From: Rana temporaria
Lineage: Eukaryota; Chordata; Amphibia; Anura; Ranidae
NCBI RefSeq assembly: GCF_905171775.1
Contig: NC_053494.1
Location: 199,562,044-199,626,043 of the forward strand
DNA: 64,000 bases
Direction: 5' to 3'
Notes under the pieces: generated by a model
What the model saw: only the letters and a program-made list of their open reading frames with translations
What the model was told of the DNA's origin: nothing
The model's database searches: none
Made by a program: the position numbers and the translations under genes
Shown: positions 43,501-55,600 of the stretch, in pieces
How the letters are laid out: each line of letters opens with the position of its first letter
Position numbering within the stretch: position 1 is the stretch's first letter

Positions 43501-46500
43501 TGCTGCCAGTTTGTGTCCCCTAAAATGCTGCCAGTTTGTGTCCCCTAAAATGCTGCCAGTTTGTGTCCCCTAAAATGCTGCCAGTTTGTGTCCCCTAAAA
43601 TGCTGCCAGTTTGTGTCCCCTAAAATGCTGCCAGTTTGTGTCCCCTAAAATGCTGCCAGTTTCCCCCCAGCCCGGCACTCACCTTCCTCGGGTCAGCGCC
43701 GTCCTCTCCACGCTCCCTTGATGTCTTCTCCCATCCTCGATCTCGCTTCAGCCAATCAGGTGACTGGTAACCAGACCCGGTGCACCTGATTGGCTGAGAG
43801 GCAGATCAGTGTTAGGGAAGCGATTCCCTTACACAGCACTGTTTAACCAGGGAACGCACGGCCTGTGCGCCCTCTGGTTAACCATTTGGAAGCAAATTGG
43901 AGCCCACAGGAAGCCTATTAGAGCATCTCGACCTAATCTGGCACTTCCAAAACACGCCCACCGCTGTTATTCAGATGGCCAGCGCTCGACAGGGGGCCGG
44001 ACACCCGAATAGTGGGCGGCAACGGCGACAATACATAGCTTCATGCAATGCATGAAGCTATGTATTGTTGATTGATTGGTGCAGGAGGAGAGAGGGGGCG
44101 GCGCTCCTGCACCCTCTATGGACGCACCGCCACTAGTTCTTGGGCACATACTGGCCTAAACATTAATACCACTTAGTGCATCATCTGGCCACAGCAGCTT
44201 TTAGCCTCTCATAGAGTTTATAAGACTTCTGGCAGCAAGGCTGGACGGTGTGCCTTTGCCTTCCACTTGCACCTAAATGCCAGGATCTCATGCGGTGGAG
44301 CTAAAAACCTAGTGGGCATGAAGCCTAAGGACCCTTTCACACGGGCGGACCATTTTTTATAGGTGGACCTGAATGGGCGCTCTGTGCTCCTCTATGGAGC
44401 CACGGATGTCAGCGGTGACATGCCCGCTGACATCCGACCCGCTCCGATCCTCCAAAGTGTGACGGACGAAAAACACTGGGGTAGATTCAGGTAGGGGCGC
44501 GCAAAACTGCGGCGGCGTAACGTATGACATTTACGTTGCGCCGCCGCAAGTTTTATGGGCAAGTGCTTGATTCACAAAGCACTTGCCTATAAAGTTGCGG
44601 CGGCGTAGCGTAAAAGGTGCCGGCGTAAGCGTGCGTAATTCAAATGATCCCGTAGGGGGGCGTGGATCATTTAAATTAGGCGCGTTCCCGCGCCGAACGT
44701 ACTGCGCATGCGCCGTCCCCAAAATTTCCCGACGTGCATTGCAGTAATTGACGTCGCAAGGACGTCATTGGTATCGACGTGAGCGTAAATGGCATCCAGC
44801 GCCATTCACGGACGACTTACGCAAACAACGTAAAAATTTCAAATCGCGACGTGGGAACGACGTCCATACTTAACATTGGCTGCGCCTCCTAATAGCAGGA
44901 GCAGCCTTACGACGAAAACAACGTACGCTCCATAGGACTGCATGGAGTGGCCGTTCAGGTCCGCCGTCAAAACTGCGGCCCGAGGGCCAGATGTGGCTCT
45001 TAGCTAGCCTTTATGCAGCTCTTGGGGCACAATTCCTTCCACTGATATGAGGCACTATTTTTCCCACTGACACTAACAATGGGGCACTAAATCTTTTACC
45101 GATACCAATGATGGAATACTATTCCTCCTTCTAATAGAGGGAATACTCCTCCTATTGACCACCAACCCTGAGGCCATATTTATTCTCACTGATGCTTGGC
45201 CCGGGACATTTCCTGCCCCTGCTGGCCACAATCCGGCCCTCCTAAAGTCTGAAGGACAATAAAGTGGCCCTTTGTTTGAAAAGTTTGGAGACCCCTGCCT
45301 TAGCACATTAATTTCTTCCTTGTTAAAAGTCTGATTGTCTGCATATTCACTGGCGCATTTTTCACATGAGATGTTCATACTGGATAGATGTCTGATTGCT
45401 CGTTGAAGTGAAAGCGGAGGTTTACCCTAAAACAATTACCGTATTTATCGGCGTATACCGCGCACTTTTTTGCCCTGAAAATCAGGGCAAAATCGTGGGT
45501 GCGCGATATACGCCGATACCTGCTTTCCCACGCCAAGTTTGAATACTGCGCCGGCATATACCGAGCGCAGTACACTCGTGTATAGTCGGGCAGGCTCGGC
45601 TCCTCTCGCGCTCACGTCCTGGACGTACAGGACGTGAGCGCGACAGTAGCCGAGCCTGCCCAACTATACATGAGTGTACTGCGCTCGGTATATGCCGGCG
45701 CAGTATTCAAACTCGGCGCGGGGAGGACGCCGCAGAAGGACGCCGGACCCGACGAAGAGGACACCCGAAGCCGCAGACGGACGCCGGACCCGACGAGGCC
45801 GCCGATGGACGCCGTGCAAGACACCAAAACTGTAAATACTAAAATGTTTTTTTACAGGAATGTCGGGTCCACTTTAGTGGTGCGCGTTATACGCCGGAGC
45901 GCGCAATACCCCGATAAATACGGTATATACCATTACATCCAGCATACTTCCGACATGTACAGTATGCTGGTATTTTTTTTTTTTTTTTCACTGTACATAC
46001 CGTCTTATAGTTCTTTTTCACCCGGCTTCCAAGGTTCTCACTACCGCCGGGAGTAGGCGGTCCTATGAAGAGGCGTAGATGATTGACGTGCGGATAAGGC
46101 GCGTCGCGCTTTCTGGAAATAGCCGAACTGGGACTCGGCTCTATACGGTGCCTGCCCAGTCAGCTCTACACGGCTCCTAGTCTGTGCGCAGGCGCCGTAT
46201 AGAGCCGAGTCCCAGTTCGGATATTTTCGGGACGCGCCTTATCCGCACGTCAATCATCTACGCCTCTTCATAGAAACGCCTACTCCCCGCGGGAGTGAGA
46301 ACCCGGAAGCCGGGTGAAAAAGAACTATAAGACGGTATGTACAGCGAAAAAAAAAAAAAAATACCAGCATACTGTACATGTCGGAAGTATGCTGGATGTA
46401 ATGGTATATAGATGTTTTTTAGGGTGAACCTCCGCTTTAAGTACCAGAATCGCATTACTTGCTGAAAACATCCCAGCAGAAAGGACTGTCTCTGCAATGA

Positions 46501-49500
46501 GTGGAAATAAAATGAAAATGTCTGTTATTACAGGGATTGGTATTGAAAGGATGGCTGGATCTGACCTGTGGCAGAGAAGCCTATGCTAAAAAGGCTCTGA
46601 AGTACTTGGAGGAAGGACTGCATGATGGCATAGATGTGTTTGCTATGATGGGAAAGGTAGGTTTGTCAAAATGAAATGATCCTCTGTGTATTAGTGGAAG
46701 CCAATATTATAATGACCTGGATAGATCGACATCATAGGGAGGTGTACATTTTGGGTTCCTCACTTGTATTAGCTGTTTAACCTCAATGGGTAGATTTAGA
46801 CAAATAGCTTAACCCCTTGCCGCCCGCCAATGACAGATTGACGGCGGCAAAGTGGTTGTAGAATCCTGACTGGACGTCATATGACGTCCTCAGGATTCTG
46901 AGCCGCTGTGCGCCCCCGGGGGCTCGCATCGCGGCGATCGTTGTTGCAGGGTGTCAGTCTGACACCCCGCAACACCGATCAAGGTAAAGAGTCTCTCACG
47001 GAGACTCTTTACCACGTGATCAGCCGTGTCCAATCACGGCTGATCACGATGTAAACAGGAAAAGCCTGTAATCGGCTTTTCCTCACTCGCGTCTGTCAGA
47101 CGCTAGTAGAGGAGAGCCGATCGGCTGCTCCTGTGACAGGGGGGGGTTTGTGCTGATCGATTATCAGCACAGCCCCCCCGAGGATGCCCACTGGACCACC
47201 AGGGATGCCCACTGGACCACCAGGGATTATAAAAATAAAGGTATGCCACCCTAGACCACCAGGGATGAGGACACAAAAAATGGATGCCAATCAGTGCCGC
47301 AATGGATGCCAATCAGTGCCCACAATGGGCATCACTGATTGGCAGGCATTGTTTGGCACTGATTGGCATCCATTAGTAAAACACATACAATAGTGCCCAT
47401 CTATGCCCATCCGTGCCGCCTATCAGTGCCCATCCGTGCCGCCTATCAGTGCCCATCCGTGCCGCCTATCAGTGCCCATCCGTGCCGCCTATCAGTGCCC
47501 ATCCGTGCCGCCTATCAGTGCCCATCCGTGCCGCCTATCAGTGCCCATCCGTGCCGCCTATCCGTGCCCATCCGTGCCGCCTATTTGTGCCGCCTATCCG
47601 TGCCCAGCCGTGCCGCCTATCTGTGCCCATCTGTGCCACCTATCCGTGCCGCCTATCCAAGCCCATCCATGCCGCCCATCAGTGCCGCATATTAGTGCCC
47701 ATCAATGCCACCACATCAGTGCCGCCTTATCAGTGCCCGTCAGTGCAGTACCATCAGTGCCCCACAGTGAAGGAGAAAACGTATTTACTGTATTTATCGG
47801 CGTATACCGTGCACTTTTTTGCCCTGAAAATCAGGGCAAAATCGTGGGTGCGCGGTATACGCCGATGCCCCCTTTTTCCCGCGCCGAGTTTGAATACTGC
47901 GCCGACATATACCGAGCGCAGTACACTCGTGTATTGTCGGGCAGTCTCGGCTCCTCCCGCGCTGACGTCCTGGACGTACAGGACGTCAGCGCGGGTAGCC
48001 AAACATTGCCGACAATACACGAGTGTACTGCGCTCTGTATATGTCGGCGCAGTATTCAAACTCGGCGCGGGAAACGAGCGGGGAGGACGCCGCAGACGGA
48101 CGCCGGACCCGACGAAGAGGACACCCGAAGCCGCAGACGGACACCGGACCCGACGAGGCCGCTGATGGACGCCGCGCAAGACACCAAAACTGTAAGTACA
48201 AAAAAAAACTTTTTTTCCACAGGATTCGGGGCAACTTTAGTGGTGCGCGGTATACGCGGAAGCGCGTTATACCGCGATAAATACGGTATTTACAATGTTT
48301 TATAATAGAAAAAAAAAAACGTATTTTTTTCTAAATTTTCGGTCATTTTTTTTTTTTTTTTGCAGAAAATAAATATCCCAAAGGTGATCAAATACCACCA
48401 AAATAAAGCTCTATTTGTGGGTACAAAATGATAAAAATGTTGTTTGAGTAAAGTGTAGCATGACCGCGCAATTGTCATTTAAAGTGCAACAGCGCTGAAA
48501 GCTAAAAATTGGTCTGGGCGGGAAGGTGTATAAGTGCCCTGTATGGAAGTGGTTAAAGCATATCTAGATTATTGAACGAAAATTTAATTTATTACAGTTT
48601 ATGGCCCAGATTCACATACAAACGCCTATCTTTAGGCGGGCGTAGCGTATCTCAGATACACTACGCCGCCGTAACTTAGAGCGCCATGTCCTGTATTCAG
48701 AAACAACTTGCGCTCTAAGTTACAGCGGCGTAGTGTATCTGACACGGCGTAAGCCCGCCTAATCTGTTAGGGGGCGTGTTGTATGTAAATGTGTTGTTGC
48801 CCCACGTAAATTACGCTTTTTACGAACGACGCATGCTCAGTATCACGTCGAATTTTCGAAGTAAATTACGCCCGCTCAATGCTTAGTCGACGTGAACGTA
48901 ACCTACGCACAGCCCTATTCACGGACGACTTACGCAAACGATGTAAAATACGACGCTGTTCGTACGTTTCCGACGTCCATACCTAACATGACTTTCCCCT
49001 GCTTTATGAGGGGTAATTTTACGCCGGCGTATGTCTTAAGTAAACAACGTATCTTGATACGCCGGGCGCACGTACGTTAGTCAATCGGCGTATCTAGCTA
49101 ATTAGCATATTCGATGCGGGAATATACGGAAGCGCCACCTAGCGGCCAGCGTAAATATGCACCCTAATATACGTCGGCGTAGGAGACTCCTACGCCGCTC
49201 GTATCTAGGCAACTGTGAGGCGTATCTGATTCTATGAATCAGGCGCCGAGTTACGACGGCCCTCACTCAGAGTTACGACGACGTATCTGGAGATACGCCG
49301 TCATTACTCCTTTGTGAATCCGGGCCTATGAGTCCTTAACCACTTAAGACCCGGACCAAAATGCAGGTAAAGGACCAGGCCCCTTTTTGCGATTCGGCAC
49401 TGCGTTGCTTTAACTGACCATTGCGCGGTCGTGCAACGTGGCTACCAAACAAAATTGGCTTCCTTTTTTTCCCACAAATAGAGCTTTATTTTGGTGGTAT

Positions 49501-49613
49501 TTGATCACCTCTGCGGTTTTTATTTTTTTGCACTATAAACAAAAATAGAGCGACAATTTTGAAAAAAATGCAATATTTTTTACTTGTTGCTATAATAAAT
49601 ATCCCCCCCCCAA

Positions 49614-49678
<65 letters not shown>

Positions 49679-52600
49679 AAAAAATTCCTCAGTATAGGCC
49701 GATACGTATTCTTCTACATATTTTTGGTAAAAAAAAAATCGCAATAAGCGTTTATCAATTGGTTTGCGCAAAATGTATAGCGTTTACAAAATAGGGGATA
49801 GTTTTATTGCATTTTTATTATTATTTTTTATTTTGTTTTACTACTAATGGCGGCGATCGGTGATTTTTTTTTTTTGTGACTGCGACATTATGGCGGACAC
49901 TTCGGACAATTTTTGACATATTTTTGGGACCATTGTCATTTTCACACCAAAAAATGCATTAAAAATGATTTGTTTACTGTGAAAATGACAATTGCAGTTT
50001 GGGAGTTAACCACAAGGGGGGCGCTGAAGGGGTTAAGTGTGACCTCATCTGTGTTTCTAACTGTAGGGGGGCGAGGCTGGACGCGTGACGTCATTGATTG
50101 TGATTCCCTATATCAGGGAACACACGATCAATGAAGGCGCCACAGTGAAGAACAGGGAAGCTGTGTTTACACACAGCTCTCCCCGCTTTTCAGCTCCGGG
50201 GACCGATCGGGGGACTCCAGCGGCCATCGGGTCCGCCGCGGGCACGCGCCCGTGACCCACGGCTGGGCATTTAACAATCACGTACCGGTACGTGATTGTG
50301 CCCAGCCGTGCCATTCTGCCGATGTATATCGGCGTTAGGCTGTCCTTAAGTGGTTAAAGGGGTGTTCCGCTTAAAATAATTTATCAATAGTCAGCAGCTA
50401 CAAATCCTGCAGCTGCTGACTTTTAATAATCGGACACTTACCTGTCCCAGGCTCCAGCGATGCAAGGCAACGAAGCCCCGCTCGTCTCCCCCCTCCTCTC
50501 TGCGGCGCCGGCATTGTCACTGTGGGCGCCTGGCTGTGGCATAGGATGCATTAAGGTGAAAAAACACGAAGGTTTACAACCCCTTTAACTAAACCAGGTA
50601 TTAAAAGCATTACAAAAGTATTTTCACCAAATGTATTTAATATTGCTTACTGTTTGGGGCTAACCAGATTTCTATTAGGTATCGTATTTATCGGGGTATT
50701 GCGCGCTCCGGCGTATAGCGCGCACTCCTAATGTGGACCCGGAATTCCTGTAAAAAAATGTTTTTAGTACTTACAGTTTTGGTGTCTTGCGCGGCATCCT
50801 CGTCAGGTCCGGCGTCCGTCTGCGGCTTCGGCGGTGTCCTCCCTGCTTTTCCCGCGCTGTCTCCCCATCAAATCGCCGCTTCCCGCGCTCAGTTTGAATG
50901 CCTGCGCCGTCATATACCGAGTGCAGTACACTCGTCTACATTCGGCCAGGCTCGGCTTCGCTCATGCTCACGCTCTGTGACGTTTATGCGTGAGTACGAG
51001 CGAAGCCGAGCCTGGCCGATTTTCCCCTTATTTTAAGGGGAAAAAAGTGCGCGGTATACGCCGATAAATACGGTATATTAGTATGAATGGCATTGATATA
51101 GTTGCCTGTGTGTACCTTTTTATAAGATTTACATGTATTATTAATAAAGCCTCACGTGTGGTTTCTGTTTCAGGCTCACTATTACGAGTTGCGGCAGAAT
51201 TACTCCGGGGCCTTGGAAGCCGTGAACAAAATCCTAGCCAGCTCTGCAGGCTTCCTTCCCGCTCTCATTAAGAAAATGAAGCTACAACTGGCTTTGCAAG
51301 ACTGGGAACAGACAGTAGAGACCGCGCTAAGGTCCAGTATGCAGATAACACACCACCATGTCATGTGCTTTTGTTTCCAGATAGAGATATTGAGAAGTGT
51401 GGGGGCTGGGGGCATTTTGGTTGCAGAAGAACCAATTATTAAAAAAAAAATAGCTAAACTGATTTTGATAACAGTGAGCCGGCGACTTGTCCTTAACCAC
51501 TTCCCGACGGCCGCATTTATATGTACGTCCACAGAATGGCACGTACAGGCAAATGGGCGTACATGTACGTCCTTGCCTTTCCGCGGGTCGGGGGTCCGAT
51601 CGGGACCCCCCCCCCCCCCCCCGCTACATGCGGCGGTCGGGTTCCCTCGGGGAGCGATCCGGGACGACGGCGCGGCTATTTGTTTATAGCCGCCCCGTCG
51701 CGATCGCTCCCCAGAGCTGAAGAACGGGGAGAGCCGTGTGTAAACACGGCTTCCCCGTGCTTCACTGTGGCGGCGTATCGATCGAGTGATCCCTTATATA
51801 AGGGAGACTCGATCAATGATGTCAGTCCTACAGCCACACCACCCTACAGTTGTAAACACACACTAGGTGAACCCTAACTCTTACAGTGCCCCCTGTGGTT
51901 AACTCCCAAACTGCAACTGTCATTTTCACAATAAACAATGCAATTTAAATGCATTTTTTGCTGTGAAAATGACAATGGTCCCAAAAATGTGTCAAAATTG
52001 TCCGAAGTGTCCGCCATAATGTCGCAGTCACGAAAAAAATCGTTGATCGCCGCCATTAGTAGTAAAAAAAAATAATTAATAAAAATGCAATAAAACGATC
52101 CCCTATTTTGTAAACGCTATAAATTTTGCGCAAACCAATCGATAAACGCCTATTGCGATTTTTTTTTACTAAAAATAGGTCGAAGAATATGTATCGGCCT
52201 AAACTGAGGGAAAAAAAAAAATTATATATGTTTTTGGGGGATATTTATTATAACAAAAAGTTAAAAATATTGAATTTTTTTCAAAATTGTCGCTTTATTT
52301 TTGTTTATAGTGCAAAAAATAAAAACCGCAGAGGTGATCAAATACCACCAAAAGAAAGCTCTATTTGTGTGGGGGAAAAAAGACGCCAATTTTGTTTGGG
52401 AGCCACGTCGCACGACCGCGCAATTGTCTGTTAAAGCGACGCAGTGCCGAATCGCAAAACCTGGCCTGGGCATTAAGCTGCCTAAAGGTCCAGGGCTTAA
52501 GTGGTTAATGTTCCCCTAACGGGGAAGTTCCTTCAATGACTGGGCAGGCGCAAACTTGCCGACAGGAATCTCCGAACCTCGCCCGGCATCCAGGCTCATT

Positions 52601-55600
52601 CTTTACCATCGCCGTGGATTGGAGGATGTTAAAAAAAAGAGCCAGGAGTCCGAGCGAGCGGAGCGAGCCGTCCGAGCGAATCGAGGACGTGAGGCCGACT
52701 GGCCACTTACCTCGAAATTTACGTCGCCCTGGATGCCGGCCGAGGTTTGGAGATTTCCGTCATCAAGTTTGCGCCTGCGCAGTCCTTGAAGGAACTTTCC
52801 CGTTAGCCGGAACCATCTCAGCACATCAGATTGCGCCTGCGCTGGAACTTCCACGATAGCTGGAACCAGCTCGGCAGATCACCGGCCTGTAGATTAAATA
52901 TGTTGCTCAGTGATTGAAGGTGCCCATTTGTACCTTTTGCATTGGGCTGCACTGGACAACTTACAGTTGTGAGAAAAACATTATATTTGAGGTACAGCAC
53001 GCCCGGTCACTGTCACATAGAAGAGGTCACATGCTCCCCCTATACCTGGTAATCCTGAACAGGTAATGAGGGCTTCATCAGTGCAGGGCAGTGGTTTGGT
53101 GGGTCATGCTTGTAAGTATACACGCCTCAAGGGGAGGGGGAGAACCCCAGGAAATAAATCCTGGAGAATGCTATGCTATGAAAGAATTGGTGGACCTTTG
53201 GCGGAAGTCTTGGATGGGGGGGCTGGCTTCTTTTTTTGAAAATGCGTGCACATAAATGCTGCTATACCTAAAGAAGATTACATTGGAACTCACATAATCG
53301 AAACGCGTTGGATTTAGCAGCCTGGCGTGTTTTATGTTAATATTGTGTGACCCGACGTGATTGACGTTTTTCCCGAAAACGGCGCATGCGCCGTCCGTGG
53401 AATTTCCCAGTGTGCATTGCTCCTAATACGCCGCAAGGACGTCATTGGTTTCGACGTGAACGTAAATGACGTCCAGCCCCATTCACGGACGACTTACGCA
53501 AACGACATAACTTTTTCAAATTTCGACGCGGGAACGACGGCCATACTTAACATTGGTACGCAGCACTTACGCCACCATATAGCAGGGGTAACTATAGGCC
53601 GGGAAAAGCCTAACGTAAATGGCGTAAATGTACTGCGTCGGCCGGGCGTACGTTCTTGAATTTGCGTATCTAGCTGATTTACATATTTCTATGCGTAAAT
53701 CAGCGTACACGCCCCTAGCGGTCAGCGTAAAAATGCAGTTACGATCCGACGGCGTAAGAGACTTACGCCTGTCGGATCTAAGGGAAATCTATGCGTAACT
53801 GATTCTAAGAATCAGGTGCATAGATACGACGGCGCGACTCAGAGATATGACGGCGTATCTCTTTTGTGGATCTGCCCCTATATGTTTTTCTATTATATTT
53901 TGTAATAAATTATATTTTTTCTATATATATTATAATTTTTCAGCCTTTTTTCATTGCCCTTAAAATCCCATTTTTTTCTTTGAGGTAAATTATTTTTGTT
54001 GATTCCTTGGGGATGGTGGCAATGTACATGACAGTTCTAAATTTTCTATATGTTTTGCACACTTGTCAATAAAAAGTGTTTAAAAGGTATGAGGGTATGT
54101 GCGGGCTGCAATGAATGTGGGGGCATGCCATAAAGGACAGCTTGTCCTGAATGTACAGTTGTCCTTTAAAGTGGAGTTTCCATCCCAAAAAATGTTTTTC
54201 ATTATTGTGCTCATTAGACCTAAAAAAGTAAAAAAATATATATATATATATTTTTTTTTTTACTCATCTGGAAATGCCTGTTGCTATGCGGTCCCACGAA
54301 ATCTGCCTTTGAAACCACCTAGGATTCTGACATCATCTCCCTCTAATGCTCCTGGGAAATGTGTGTCATCATTTCCCAGGATGCAGTGCGCTGTCCAATT
54401 ATCACTCCCCATCCAAGACTTCCAGGAAGTAAGTGCTTGTAGGCTTCACAATGCCCACAAGCAAAATGACAACGGTGAAAACATAGTTTTTTTAAACTAT
54501 CTTTTTTGAATATCTATGCGGAGTGGCGGCGGCTTGTAAAATAGTAAGTGACCGGATTTATATTTTAAAAACGCAGCATGAAAGGACATACATTTAAAAA
54601 ATGCTAATTGTGGTTGGAACTCCGCTTTAAGCACTAGCTTGTCTCTAAGCCAACTGCAGCTTCACCTAGATCAGACATTGGGAAGGAAATAGCACAACAT
54701 GGAATCATGCCGAAAGAGGCTGCAGTGCTGTACAGAAAATCACAGGTGCATTGCTGAAAGGAGACGCATTGGATTTTGTAACATGTAGGGGGACGGTATC
54801 CTTCAAGAATTGGTTTGTACCTGTTGCCATGTGTTGATGTTTATGATTTGGTTATGTATATTGGTTATCAAATATGCTATAGATCCTGTGTGTGGAAGCT
54901 CGTGTCACTTATAAATGGGCACCATTATTTTCTCTTAGATTTGTAGCGAGTATAATTCTTACTTCTTCACACAGGTTGCTGCAGAAGGATAATCATAATT
55001 TGGAGGCAATTCGGATTCTGGCTCTTCATTATCTGTGTAGAGAGGGAAATGTTCATGAGGCAAGTTTTTATTTTTATGTTGACTTTGTTATATCTAAAGG
55101 CTAAATACTGTATTGTTGTTTATATCTTTAATAAAGCAATCCTGTTTTGTAAAAATCCACATTTAAAGGGTTATTAAAGGAATTTTTTTTCCTTTAAAAT
55201 AACAAACATGTTATTATTACCTCCACTCTGCAGTTCGTTTTGCACAGAGTGGCCCCGATCCACGTCTTCTGGGGTCCCTCGGCGGCTGTCTCTGGTCCTC
55301 CCCGCAATTACTGACCACAGTCATGCGAGAGAGCACACATGGTGATGAGTAATTGCGGGCGCGCTCCCCGTGATACAGCGAGCGGCCATTGCCGCTCGCT
55401 GTATCACTCGGCCCCTCGGCGCGCCGCGTCACTGGATGTGATTGACAGCAGCGCCAGCCAATGGACCGCGCGGGACTTTCGAGGGGTCAGGTAAGTATAA
55501 CGGGGGCTTGGAGGGGGGGGGGGGGCGGCAGCATCAAATGTTTTTTCACCTTAATGCATAGATTGCATTAAAGCGGTTGTATACCCGCAATTTTTTTTTT

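Larger units (their letters stand above)
46806..48558 (-). mobile_element. family A subfamily 2 element with minisatellite and nested family D
   Basis: From TTAACCCCTTGCCGCCCG to GGAAGTGGTTAA. It has hairpins AAAGAGTCTC/GAGACTCTTT and GATCAGCCGTG/CACGGCTGATC. The minisatellite (47398-47700) and family D copy 3 lie inside. Confidence 0.65.

Noticed and set aside
43160..43665. Regular repeats as a possible CRISPR array
   Set aside because: Units are contiguous without spacers and lie in a vertebrate transposon.
47403..48305. A 300-codon open frame with CRLSVPIRAAYQ repeats
   Set aside because: It is a translation of a 23-bp minisatellite running into a family D MITE.
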